Shown here piece by piece: positions 1 through 7,091 of a DNA stretch of 20,000 nucleotides (positions are counted from its first letter, which is position 1; each line of letters starts with the position of its first letter). The translations under genes were made by a program, and so were the position numbers. Where the stretch lies: the IMG/VR virus record IMGVR_UViG_3300018035_000006, positions 1 through 20,000 of that record, one strand, 5' to 3'. Below the pieces are notes generated by a model. It made no database searches. It was not told where the DNA came from and saw only the letters and a list, made by a program, of their open reading frames with translations. This DNA comes from a virus.

Positions 1-238
1 AAACAAATAATTCATCCACAGTTGTAAAAGTTATTGCTCCAGTTACCCTATCACCTTCTGGTAATTGTCTTAATTCTTTTTGGGTAGAAGGTGAAGCAAC
101 ACCTCTTATATTTAATATAATTGGTGTGCCTTCAACCCACCGACCATCAACTTCTTCACCTACACTTCTCAAAATTGTCAAAGCTTGAGAATTAAGTAAA
201 GGGCTACGTGTTACTCTTTTCATCAGTGAATTATTCAT
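1..238 (-). CDS. Phage head-tail connector/minor structural protein, 3' end outside the window
   Basis: Only the first 79 or so residues are inside the window; the frame stays open to position 1. I chose the ATG at 238, which overlaps the stop of the preceding gene (ATGAATAA). An in-frame ATG at 223 is possible but has no better ribosome-binding site. The visible protein begins MNNSLMKRVTRSP and contains LPEGDRVTGAITFTT. That resembles small phage connector proteins with an 'egdR...ai...yt' motif, which lie just after gp10-like proteins. Position supports a head-closure or tail-completion role, but the family is not firmly identified. Confidence 0.6.
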   Translation of the reverse strand, partial: MNNSLMKRVTRSPLLNSQALTILRSVGEEVDGRWVEGTPIILNIRGVASPSTQKELRQLPEGDRVTGAITFTTVDELFV

Positions 239-782
239 CAGTTTTCACCACATAAGTCACAGCGTTCCGCATTTGCCCAGAAGAAACCAGTGGATGAAAT
301 GATTCCATTGCATCTTCACGCTTATCAGTATCCCACTTCTTAGCACCTTTTAACTTCCTCAATCGTCCCAATTTTGTACCACGTTTTAAAGGAGTAAAAT
401 CACCTTCATTAATAACTTGCTTGATACTGTTAGATGCAATCATCCCAGCCCTGTTCAAATGTTTTCTAACACCTTCATCATCTTCATTCATCTTACATGC
501 AGCTGCTTGAAGAAATTCATTTGAAACTTTATCACTAACTTTTTTGATTCCTGGCTTCATAAATTCACGTTTTGGGATTCCTTGCAACGGAGAACCATTG
601 TCATGAATATAAGCTAATGCAGCATTACCAATAGGAACTTTACCATTTTCATCTTCTTTTCTGGAATCCTTGTCTTCAGGAATACCAACCAATACAGAAG
701 ACTTAGTAATTTCATGATATTGCTTTATAAGCTTTTCTGTTAAATCAAGTTTAACAAAAGATTTCACAACACCTTTTATCAT
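231..782 (-). CDS. HK97 gp10-like head-tail/tail completion protein
   Basis: A 183-residue protein that probably acts at the neck of the virion, joining head to tail. It shows the usual order for this phage family: an early VLVGIPED strand (about residues 31-38), then NAALAYIHDNGSP (about 53-65), IPKREFMKPGI (69-79), a helical middle, and a C-terminal HPLVSSGQMRNAVTYVV segment (about 163-178). These match the 'VGI..., LAyihEfGsp, iPaRPFl.PGi, PLidtGqlrnaity' signature of gp10-like and related minor structural proteins. Its ATG at 782 overlaps the TGA of the DUF4054 gene (ATGA), indicating coupled translation. Length is normal for the family. Confidence 0.82.
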   Translation of the reverse strand: MIKGVVKSFVKLDLTEKLIKQYHEITKSSVLVGIPEDKDSRKEDENGKVPIGNAALAYIHDNGSPLQGIPKREFMKPGIKKVSDKVSNEFLQAAACKMNEDDEGVRKHLNRAGMIASNSIKQVINEGDFTPLKRGTKLGRLRKLKGAKKWDTDKREDAMESFHPLVSSGQMRNAVTYVVKTDE

Positions 783-1189
783 GTCAATTGAGCACCTCCA
801 CAGCCAACAATATCAATCAATCTTTTCAATCGTGTTCCATAGGGAGTCAGATTGTAATTCCCACCTTCTGCTTCAAGAGCAGCTGCTGTATCAATACTAA
901 CATTCACGCCACCTGCACTTTGATTAGAAATTACACCTGAACTATCCCCTGGAAGACCACCATCATTAACAGAAGCATTATCTTTTGCCGACAATGTGAC
1001 GTTGTGAGCAACCCACAATTCCAATCCTTCATACAGTATCTCACCCCATCTTTTCGGATTCATAAGTTTAATACCCAATCCTGCCCAAAATAATATTACA
1101 CTATCTGGGAAATTTGTAGTATTAGCAAACTCTGTAAAATCCGTTCTAAATTTAGCAGCAAAAGTTGATAAGTCAATTGGCACACACAT
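779..1189 (-). CDS. DUF4054-type head-tail adaptor
   Basis: A 136-residue protein whose pattern fits DUF4054, phage connector proteins found just after the major capsid gene. The N-terminus has the 'F...F.eFa....fpd..i..fw...g' pattern (FRTDFTEFANTTNFPDSVILFWAG, here split as FRTDFTEFAN plus TNFPDSV). WGEILYEGLELWVAHNVTL (about 47-65) matches the 'WG.....g..L..AH.l.L' core. The C-terminal third is Gly/Ala/Ser rich and ends YGTRLKRLIDIVGCGGAQLT. It likely helps form the ring between portal and tail. The start is well placed after an AGGTGA ribosome-binding site. Confidence 0.82.
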   Translation of the reverse strand: MCVPIDLSTFAAKFRTDFTEFANTTNFPDSVILFWAGLGIKLMNPKRWGEILYEGLELWVAHNVTLSAKDNASVNDGGLPGDSSGVISNQSAGGVNVSIDTAAALEAEGGNYNLTPYGTRLKRLIDIVGCGGAQLT

Positions 1190-1196
1190 AATTCAC

Positions 1197-1550
1197 CTAT
1201 GCAGTTTTAGATTCAACATCTTCTGTTTTTGATTTCTTAACTCTTGGAACACGCTTCTTTTCTTCCGTAGGTTCTTCTTCTTTTAATTTAGAACCTACTT
1301 TGGGAAGTTCAGTAATCTTTGATTTTGCCACAGGTGAAAATACTTTTACCTGATGGCTTTCAGGTAAGACTGATAGCTTATCAGATTGCTTACCAACAAG
1401 CTTGACATCTCCTACAGCTATCAGTCCCTGAATAAACCAATGATTAAATTGTTCCTCGTCTATATCGTGAACACCAATATCAAGACGAGTCTTCTTATCA
1501 TCCGAAAGGGTGATAACTCTCTTAGTTTTGATCTTGACCTTTTTACTCAT
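1197..1550 (-). CDS. Small basic protein of the head operon, unknown function
   Basis: A 117-residue protein between the major capsid gene and the DUF4054 connector. It starts after an AAGGAGAA ribosome-binding site. The first 65 residues are mixed (RVITLSDDKKTRLDIG; FNHWFIQGLIAVGDVKLV). The C-terminal half is highly charged and Lys/Glu rich (KLKEEEPTEEKKRVPRVKKSKTE in outline), which suggests a disordered tail. Proteins of this size and place in related phages are often uncharacterised head proteins. I do not recognise a family. Position suggests a virion or assembly role. Confidence 0.7.
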   Translation of the reverse strand: MSKKVKIKTKRVITLSDDKKTRLDIGVHDIDEEQFNHWFIQGLIAVGDVKLVGKQSDKLSVLPESHQVKVFSPVAKSKITELPKVGSKLKEEEPTEEKKRVPRVKKSKTEDVESKTA

Positions 1551-1583
1551 ATCATTTCTCCTTTTTAAGAAATAATTGATTTC

Positions 1584-2576
1584 CTAAATGCCATCAGCGT
1601 AATACATGCATGATGCGTAGACTATTTCCACAACACCAATCCTACCATAATAGGTGGTGAGGTGCGACAAACTACGATATTCCAACGGGGTACGCTGAAT
1701 AGGAACTAACGGGAAACGTACACGATTGACATCCTGCGTATAAGCAACCATACGATCAGTAGCCTGTAACGGAGAACCCATCGGCGTTCCCAAACCTTCC
1801 AACCACTTAACAGGTTGAATATCCAATTTCTTACCATTTTTCTTAAGAGCAATTGAATTATCCTCAAGGAATGAAAGAATTGAAACATTACCAGCAGTAC
1901 TTACTTTTTGGCTAAGAATGTATGCAAACTTTTCCGGAGGAAGCAAAAGCTTACTTGGGCAAACGGCATAACCAGCTTGTTTCCAGCCCTGATAAAGAAG
2001 GGCATTGACATCTTCCAAAATCTCATCAGCAGTTTTCTCTTCCCACTGTGTATAGCCACTACCTCCGGCAGCAACAGCAGCAACATTAACTGACGGTGAA
2101 TTGAGCATACCATATTTACCAGTAACTGCAACATCACCAACATAAACCATTTGGTCAATATCCATCTGGTATTTAATAGCCATACCAGCATGTTTCTGTG
2201 CATCAACTGGACGACCAAGCTGCTGAGCACTTAAAAGTTCAAGAATGGTGTAACCAATTTCCATGCCCCAAGGAATCAAAGGTTGGGACTGCTTCGCAAT
2301 ATCCAACGCAATTCCCGGAATAGCATTTGAATTTTTACCAATCCAGTTTATACCCTGAGGATTCGGGGAACCAGCTGCCGCAAATGAACTCAATGAAAAG
2401 CTGCTTACTTCATCAGCAATTGAAACGTCTTCACGTAAATCAATATCACGTGTCCACGTAACATCATACAACGGTTCATGCAGTGTTTGATCCAAACGCT
2501 CTAACTCTCCCACAAGGAAAGAGCCAGTACTATCCATGGTATCTTTATCAAAAGTCATCATGTTTGATTTAAACAT
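1584..2576 (-). CDS. Major capsid protein, DUF2184 family (HK97 fold expected)
   Basis: A 330-residue protein that would build the icosahedral shell. It shows the DUF2184 signature. An N-terminal segment, DSTGSFLVGELERLD (about 15-29), matches 'd..g.flv.ELe.iD'. DLREDVSIADEVSSF comes next, then IPGIALDIAKQSQPLIPWGMEIGYTILEL (two segments about 86-114), W-E-E-K-T-ADEILEDVNAL, LLLPPEKFAYIL (about 210-221), and a C-terminal strand set ending YGRIGVVEIVYASCMYYADGI. A strong GGAGG lies about nine bases before the ATG. Length is normal for this family, and the gene follows the cement and protease/scaffold genes in the usual order. Confidence 0.92.
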   Translation of the reverse strand: MFKSNMMTFDKDTMDSTGSFLVGELERLDQTLHEPLYDVTWTRDIDLREDVSIADEVSSFSLSSFAAAGSPNPQGINWIGKNSNAIPGIALDIAKQSQPLIPWGMEIGYTILELLSAQQLGRPVDAQKHAGMAIKYQMDIDQMVYVGDVAVTGKYGMLNSPSVNVAAVAAGGSGYTQWEEKTADEILEDVNALLYQGWKQAGYAVCPSKLLLPPEKFAYILSQKVSTAGNVSILSFLEDNSIALKKNGKKLDIQPVKWLEGLGTPMGSPLQATDRMVAYTQDVNRVRFPLVPIQRTPLEYRSLSHLTTYYGRIGVVEIVYASCMYYADGI

Positions 2577-2596
2577 AGTTTATATCCTCCTTTCCA

Positions 2597-3088
2597 TTAA
2601 ATATTATAGACAATTTCAACATTGCCATCAGCATCAGCTCCACCAAGGAAATAAGCACCTGTAATAGCGACCTGATTTCCACTTGTAACGGCTTCAATAG
2701 TTCCCTGCGTTCCTGAATCATTTCCCCAACGGACATAAACCTGACCATCAAGAACAGGAGTTCCTGCAAGACATTGAACCATCATATAACCACTACGGAG
2801 AATATCACACGGTTGTTTGACTGAAGGTTGACCCATTGAAAATCCTTCATAATTAATACTTTCTTCTTGAACAGGATACGGACGTGTTAAGAACCCACGA
2901 ATTTTATCACCAGCATCTGTAATGAAAGTTATTTTTCCATTCCCATCCATCTTAACAGGAATACCATAGAAAAGAGGAGGAGCAGTAGGACTCATCATCT
3001 GCGGCTCTTTCTTTGCCATCTCTTCACGTGTTACCTGACCAGCAATACCTCCCGGCATCCTTTTGTAAAATACACTCTTGTCACTCAT
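2597..3088 (-). CDS. Head decoration / structural cement protein, gp24-like
   Basis: A 163-residue protein directly before the major capsid gene, in the place usual for decoration or cement proteins that stabilise the expanded shell. It opens with MPGGIAGQVTREE (about 11-23). It then has the pattern 'YGIPVKMDGNGKITFITDAGDKIRGFLTRPYP' (42-73, shown in parts: YGIPVKMDGNGKI; IRGFLTRPYP), GYMMVQCLAGTPVLDGQVYVRW (GYMMVQCLAG; DGQVYVRW), and a C-terminal 'GADADGNVEIVYN'. This matches the gp24-like cement family: 'G..v......pa..G......g.....G.l.R..p', then 'd.l..GyM.v......v..G..vyvR'. A strong AGGAGGT site precedes the start. Confidence 0.82.
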   Translation of the reverse strand: MSDKSVFYKRMPGGIAGQVTREEMAKKEPQMMSPTAPPLFYGIPVKMDGNGKITFITDAGDKIRGFLTRPYPVQEESINYEGFSMGQPSVKQPCDILRSGYMMVQCLAGTPVLDGQVYVRWGNDSGTQGTIEAVTSGNQVAITGAYFLGGADADGNVEIVYNI

Positions 3089-3108
3089 AAGTTACCTCCT
3101 ATTTAATA

Positions 3109-4593
3109 TCATTTGTTTTTACTATTCCAAAATTCTCTGTTACGCTGTTGTATACCTTTGATAGTATTCACAACCTTTCCTGTGTCTGTAATAATAGAAT
3201 CACGTACTGATCTATTATTCTTATCCCGTGTAAAATCAGAAGCTGCTCTAAACGCAATTTGTAAAGCTTTACCTGTCAGCTTACCAACATCTTTAACATC
3301 AATCATACCAGCGATAGCTGCATCATTTGTCAAAGCATATTTTAAAGCTTTCTGGCGAAGTTTTTCCAAACTCTTTGCATGATCCTTTGCCGGTTTTGCC
3401 AACCTGATTCCAGGATAAAGCAAATCAGCACGGTAGGAAATATCATTCCACATTGAATCACACGCTGCCGCTGCTTTCTTTTCTTCATCTTCAGGATCGG
3501 CATCATCATTTAGATTTTCATCAGGATCTTCATCTGAATCCTGATTTTCAGGTTTTTCAACCTTATCAGGATTTGCAGGATCAGCATCCTGATTTTCCAA
3601 ATTCTCATCAGGATCATCCCCATCCATATTCTGAGGGTCATCAGCCGGATCAGGATCTGCATCTGCACCAACTGCTTCTTTAATAGAAGAAGCTGCTTCA
3701 ACAAACTTTTCAATAATTCCTATCAGACGATCAATCTTACTATCCAGTTTTGTAAACTGATCATCATCTTTTGTCTTACGATCCTTTTCCATTTCATTAG
3801 GATCCTCCTCATCTGCATCTTTCTGTGGAAGGTTATCAGGATCGGCACCTTCAGCTTCTACAGCTTCAACAGCATCATCTGCGAGTTTATCAGCTTTTTC
3901 ATCATCAGGAAGCTTTTTAAAATCTTCATCTAATATGCGTTGCTTATAAACTCCTTTTAGCTTTGCTTTAAATTTCATAGCATCTTCGTCCTCCTTATAA
4001 AGATTTTTTAATTTAGGATTACATTTACAATTTCCACAACCAGAACATTCCTTATCACTGATTGCACATCTATTTCCCGCTCTTCCTTTCATAACTAGGG
4101 CAACATGATTCCCGGTGATATCTGTCTGCATTCCTACGCCCTTTTCAAGTTGAACGTATTCAGCATCGTAACCACACGAAATTTGTCGCATACCTCCTCT
4201 TATCATTTCAATAGCTTTCTGTGTTTTAACAATAATATCAGCTATTAAAAAATTAACAAATTCACCAACTCCTCTCCTTATGTTTGTTACTTCACCATGA
4301 GCATATTCTTTCCAATTTTCAGGAGTAACCATCTCTTTGGGGTGGTCAAGTGTAAACGGTTTACTTTCAAAAGATTTTATAGCATCTGGTTTAAAAACTT
4401 CTTCTTCAGTTCTTTTAATTGTAACTAGACCAGACGAATTTGGTTCAATAGGAACTTCATCCGCTTTATAAATTTGTTCTCCTGTCCTAGCAATTGGAAC
4501 ATCAGTAACAATTAAAAAGCCTTCAGGAGTTTCCCCCATGTGCTCACTTAATTGTTCTTCAATATAAAATCTTTTCTTTGCATCGTTTACCAT
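3109..4593 (-). CDS. DUF2213 prohead protease fused to acidic scaffold
   Basis: A 494-residue head-maturation protein. Residues 20-175 match DUF2213: PEGFLIVTDVPIARTG (23-38), EEVFKPDAIKSFESKP, TLDHP (His84), a central beta region, then ISCGYDAEY (Ser139/Cys140), and NHVALVMKGRAG (162-173, His163). The His and Ser/Cys residues are plausible catalytic positions by analogy with prohead proteases; this is inference. A cysteine cluster follows (Cys176, 183, 186, 189, 191), which is unusual. Residues 195-380 are acidic and low in complexity with a short coiled coil (about 281-303), typical of a scaffold. The C-terminal 110 residues are basic and helical, as expected for capsid-binding scaffold tails. 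It lies just before cement and capsid genes. Confidence 0.88.
   Translation of the reverse strand: MVNDAKKRFYIEEQLSEHMGETPEGFLIVTDVPIARTGEQIYKADEVPIEPNSSGLVTIKRTEEEVFKPDAIKSFESKPFTLDHPKEMVTPENWKEYAHGEVTNIRRGVGEFVNFLIADIIVKTQKAIEMIRGGMRQISCGYDAEYVQLEKGVGMQTDITGNHVALVMKGRAGNRCAISDKECSGCGNCKCNPKLKNLYKEDEDAMKFKAKLKGVYKQRILDEDFKKLPDDEKADKLADDAVEAVEAEGADPDNLPQKDADEEDPNEMEKDRKTKDDDQFTKLDSKIDRLIGIIEKFVEAASSIKEAVGADADPDPADDPQNMDGDDPDENLENQDADPANPDKVEKPENQDSDEDPDENLNDDADPEDEEKKAAAACDSMWNDISYRADLLYPGIRLAKPAKDHAKSLEKLRQKALKYALTNDAAIAGMIDVKDVGKLTGKALQIAFRAASDFTRDKNNRSVRDSIITDTGKVVNTIKGIQQRNREFWNSKNK
3481..3663 (-). repeat. Acidic DPDENL/ENQDADP coding repeat in the protease-scaffold gene
   Basis: This in-frame low-complexity stretch encodes residues 311-371 of the DUF2213 protein. 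Short units recur: DPDP, DDPDENLENQDADP, ENQDSDEDPDENL, DDADPEDEE. The DNA shows repeated 'tcatcaggat' and 'cctgattttc' words on the plus strand. Such repeats readily change length by slippage. They probably form a flexible, strongly negative spacer between the protease and the C-terminal capsid-binding helices. Confidence 0.75.
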
Positions 4594-4609
4594 AATAATT
4601 ATTTACCTT

Positions 4610-4732
4610 TTATAATTTAACAACATTATCTACTTTAACTATGTCTTTAGAATTTGGATTAAGATCATTCCAAAAACTTTCATATACTTGTCTAACATCA
4701 CCATTAGTTACACAGTTCCCTTCTTCAAAGAA
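4610..4732 (-). pseudogene. Out-of-frame C-terminal extension of the 394-residue gene
   Basis: After the stop of the 394-residue gene at 4708, the -1 frame is open from 4732 to a TAA at 4610-4612 and encodes 40 residues. The sequence reads like real protein (FFEEGNCVTNGDVRQVYESF, then WNDLNPNSKDIVKVDNVVKL) and ends just before the next gene's ribosome-binding region. No start codon with a ribosome-binding site is visible for it. The simplest reading is that one base was gained or lost near 4717-4732, so the upstream protein lost its original C-terminus. A sequencing or assembly error, or programmed shifting, would look similar, but no canonical slippery heptamer is present. Confidence 0.5.
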
Positions 4733-5892
4733 TCAAGTGCTTTTAAAGTTTTGGTACTTATTGAATCGTATATTTTTACTTTTATTTTTGGTATTTTTGA
4801 AAGTAATTTTTGTTTGTAAGACTCAGCTTCCTTCTTTGATTTAAATGAGTATGAAATATCTTCCTCACCTGTAATCATATTTGTGCCAGAACCATCTGAC
4901 CTTTTTCCACTCATAATACTTCTTATTTCTTTTCCTTCATCTCCTTTAAAATACACCCAAAGTGTAACATCATCTGCTGAATCACCAACTTTTGCTGACT
5001 CCCCAAATTCATATCTTTTTATTCTATCTTTGGCAATTTTAATTTTATTTTCATCTCCACTTTTCTTAGCTTCTTCTAAATGAATTTTTAATTTTTCTAA
5101 AATTGGATCATATTTATCTTTCACCTTACTACTATCTTTGCTCTTCCCAGCTTTGTTAAGTGCTATTGCAACAGCTTGAGACTGTTTCTTCCCTGCATTA
5201 CGTTCAACCGATATATTATGAGATACTGTAGATTGACTACTTCCTTCACGTAAAGGATCACCAGTGTATTTGTCTTTTATCATTTTTGAAACTTTATATC
5301 TAATATCTTTCGATTTATTATTTAAAGAAAATGTTAACTTTTCAGCTTGTTCCTTTGTTAAGTTATCTTTAATAATTTTTCCGGTTGAAAAATCTTTAAC
5401 ACAATACATTTTATCTTCATCCTTTGCAATGTATTTGTCTTTTGTTAGTAAAAGATGAGAATTTCCAACCCAAATCTTTTTACCCTTTGAAGATGTTAAT
5501 TCATAAGAAATAATATCTCCCCAAGGTCCAGAATGCTTTGTATCTTGATCAATACCTGTTACTGTGTATTTTTCTCCCTTAATCATTCCTTGGGCAGTAA
5601 CCTTTGCTGTAACTTTATCTCCTTTAGAAAAATAAGAATCCTTCGTCGGGGGATCTTGAGTGAAAGTATCACCATCTTTTGATTCTGCTTTAAGTTCATA
5701 CTTTCCAGGATTATTTTTAATAATTGTTCTTGCTTCAGTTTCAGTTAGACCTTTTTTAAAAACTTTTCCTGTATCTTTATCTAATAAGACCCAACAATTC
5801 CAATTTACATCATCCTTCGTCAACTTCTTACTTCCAAACGGTTTATGACTAATTCTCTTTCCATCACAGCTTTCAATTTGATTCACTAACAT
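4708..5892 (-). CDS. Modular phage protein of unknown function, with QAVAIAL module
   Basis: A 394-residue protein between the MuF-type gene and the protease-scaffold gene. It is built of small modules. Residues 33-61 and 162-192 are two copies of a roughly 30-residue unit (CWVLLDKDTGKVFKKGLTE and MYCVKDFSTGKIIKDNLTK). Residues 87-150 look like a small beta barrel (KGDKVTAKV, GEKYTVTGID, KKIWVGNSHLLL). Residues 216-249 carry the widespread phage module EGSSQSTVSHNI ... KKQSQAVAIALNKAG. Residues 305-376 form an alpha/beta unit beginning DVTLWVYF. Polyvalent-like head-injected proteins often have such mixed modules, so a virion-packaged accessory role is possible. The C-terminus seems truncated by a frame change (see 4610-4732). 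Confidence 0.75.
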   Translation of the reverse strand: MLVNQIESCDGKRISHKPFGSKKLTKDDVNWNCWVLLDKDTGKVFKKGLTETEARTIIKNNPGKYELKAESKDGDTFTQDPPTKDSYFSKGDKVTAKVTAQGMIKGEKYTVTGIDQDTKHSGPWGDIISYELTSSKGKKIWVGNSHLLLTKDKYIAKDEDKMYCVKDFSTGKIIKDNLTKEQAEKLTFSLNNKSKDIRYKVSKMIKDKYTGDPLREGSSQSTVSHNISVERNAGKKQSQAVAIALNKAGKSKDSSKVKDKYDPILEKLKIHLEEAKKSGDENKIKIAKDRIKRYEFGESAKVGDSADDVTLWVYFKGDEGKEIRSIMSGKRSDGSGTNMITGEEDISYSFKSKKEAESYKQKLLSKIPKIKVKIYDSISTKTLKALDSLKKGTV

Positions 5893-5919
5893 AATTTATC
5901 CTCCAATATTTTAATTCTA

Positions 5920-6816
5920 TTAAGCAGCCTTCCTATATTCTTCATTACCTGGAATACTTAGAAACTGTTCTTTATTCATTTTAACAATTTTTCCTTTGTA
6001 ATAAACTCTTGCTGGAAAATGTATATCTTCTATAAGAACAACTGGAGCAGGAAAACAACGACAATTAAATGTAGCACCAGGAAGATAATTCCCATACGAT
6101 TTTCCTTCACCAGATAATTTCTCTGGATCTGGAGGATCATTAAAAGGGCATACAACTTTATTCATAAATTTATGACTGCCCCGCAATCTTGAATCCACTG
6201 TAGAGTTCCACACATACCATTCTATCCCAATACTCTCCGCCCTTGCTTTTACTAATCCTGTAGCAGCACGTGACGTTTCCGTTCTTGCTATTGTTTTAGC
6301 TTGTGATTCTGTAACCTTACCAGTTTGAAGTAATTCAGCAATTAATGTCTCAGCACGTGCTCCAGTCTTTAAATTATTATTGACAAGATGATGAACACGT
6401 TCAGCAGCTTTCAAAGGTAGTGATGTGATCAAATCAACATTATCATCCATATATTCCTGCATCCTGTCATGAATCTCTCCCTTTGTTAGTTCACGTCGTA
6501 ATAAATTACTTATCTCCTTTGAATGACGTTCCCACATTGCTAAATCACTTTTTTCAAGAGAACCAATCATTCTTCCAACTGAAGCTTTTCCCCAATCAAC
6601 TATCCGAGCAGAATATTGTTTTAATTTTATTTCCAATCCTCTAATATCAGCGATTTTAAGTTTTGCACCAAAATTCGGTTTATTAACAAATAAGTAATTC
6701 TTGACTATTTTATCAACTTCTCTGCTAATAGCTACAAGGTCACGTCTGTATTGATTCTCAATACGTTTTGTAAGTGACCAGCTGAATATTCTACTTGGTT
6801 TCGTCTTCTGCTTCAT
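5920..6816 (-). CDS. MuF / SPP1 gp7-like minor head protein
   Basis: A 298-residue minor head (head morphogenesis) protein that usually associates with portal and is carried in the virion. The C-terminal half has the MuF signature: ARTETSRAATGLVKARAESIG, shown as ARTETSRA and KARAESIGI, then WYVWNSTVDSRLRGSHKFMN (about 203-222), PPDPEKLSGEGKSYGNYLPG, and NCRCFPAPVVL. The N-terminal part is helical. I chose the ATG at 6816, preceded by AGGG about ten bases upstream. A TTG at 6825 in the same frame would add three residues but sits too close to the AGGG. The gene overlaps the end of the small acidic gene by 26 bases. Confidence 0.88.
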   Translation of the reverse strand: MKQKTKPSRIFSWSLTKRIENQYRRDLVAISREVDKIVKNYLFVNKPNFGAKLKIADIRGLEIKLKQYSARIVDWGKASVGRMIGSLEKSDLAMWERHSKEISNLLRRELTKGEIHDRMQEYMDDNVDLITSLPLKAAERVHHLVNNNLKTGARAETLIAELLQTGKVTESQAKTIARTETSRAATGLVKARAESIGIEWYVWNSTVDSRLRGSHKFMNKVVCPFNDPPDPEKLSGEGKSYGNYLPGATFNCRCFPAPVVLIEDIHFPARVYYKGKIVKMNKEQFLSIPGNEEYRKAA

Positions 6817-6979
6817 CAGGATCAAACCCTATTTGTTTAATAATTTCCTGCGTTGAAATATCATCTACATCATCATCTTCACCGTCAGGATCTTCAATAT
6901 CCCCAGCAGCTTCTCTATCTTTTTGTATCTTTCTCCAGTCAATTTCTTGATCTTCATCTTTAACAAATTTTTTACTCAT
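6791..6979 (-). CDS. Small acidic protein between portal and MuF genes
   Basis: A 62-residue, strongly acidic protein (MSKKFVKDEDQEIDW ... EDPDGEDDDVDDIS ... FDPDEAEDETK). It has a clear GAGG ribosome-binding site seven bases before the ATG at 6979, and its 3' end overlaps the MuF-type gene start. The ribosome-binding site and compact layout argue that it is translated. I do not recognise a family. Its charge and place suggest an assembly factor or a small virion partner of portal or the MuF-type protein, which is inference. Confidence 0.65.
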   Translation of the reverse strand: MSKKFVKDEDQEIDWRKIQKDREAAGDIEDPDGEDDDVDDISTQEIIKQIGFDPDEAEDETK

Positions 6980-7010
6980 ATACTTACCTCAATACCCTCT
7001 GTAATTACCC

Positions 7011-7091
7011 CTATCTTACCCTTAAATCATGCTCGCAGGTGCCTCGTGGCAAAAGATTATTTAAAACCCTTATAAGTTTACCTTTTGTCAT
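7011..7091 (-). CDS. Possible 26-residue coupled ORF after portal
   Basis: The portal stop TGA overlaps an ATG at 7091 (AATGA). It opens a short frame, MTKGKLIRVLNN followed by LLPRGTCEHDLRVR, ending TAG at 7011. ATGA coupling is common in this window, so translation is possible. The peptide is very short, has no recognised motif, and could be a remnant of a longer gene or a chance frame. Otherwise the 108-base gap between portal and the acidic gene holds only the latter's ribosome-binding site. Confidence 0.25.
   Translation of the reverse strand: MTKGKLIRVLNNLLPRGTCEHDLRVR

Noticed and set aside
1706-2230. Alternative minus-strand frames inside the major capsid gene
   Set aside because: Composition is unlike real protein and they fully overlap the strongly supported capsid gene.
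3453-3713. Long opposite-strand and out-of-frame open frames over the acidic repeat
   Set aside because: They arise from the low-complexity coding repeat; translations are Leu/Ile/Met or His/Pro biased shadows.
4717-4740. Programmed -1 frameshift joining the 394-residue gene to the downstream 40-codon frame
   Set aside because: No X-XXY-YYZ slippery heptamer in the right phase and no obvious downstream stem; an indel is simpler.
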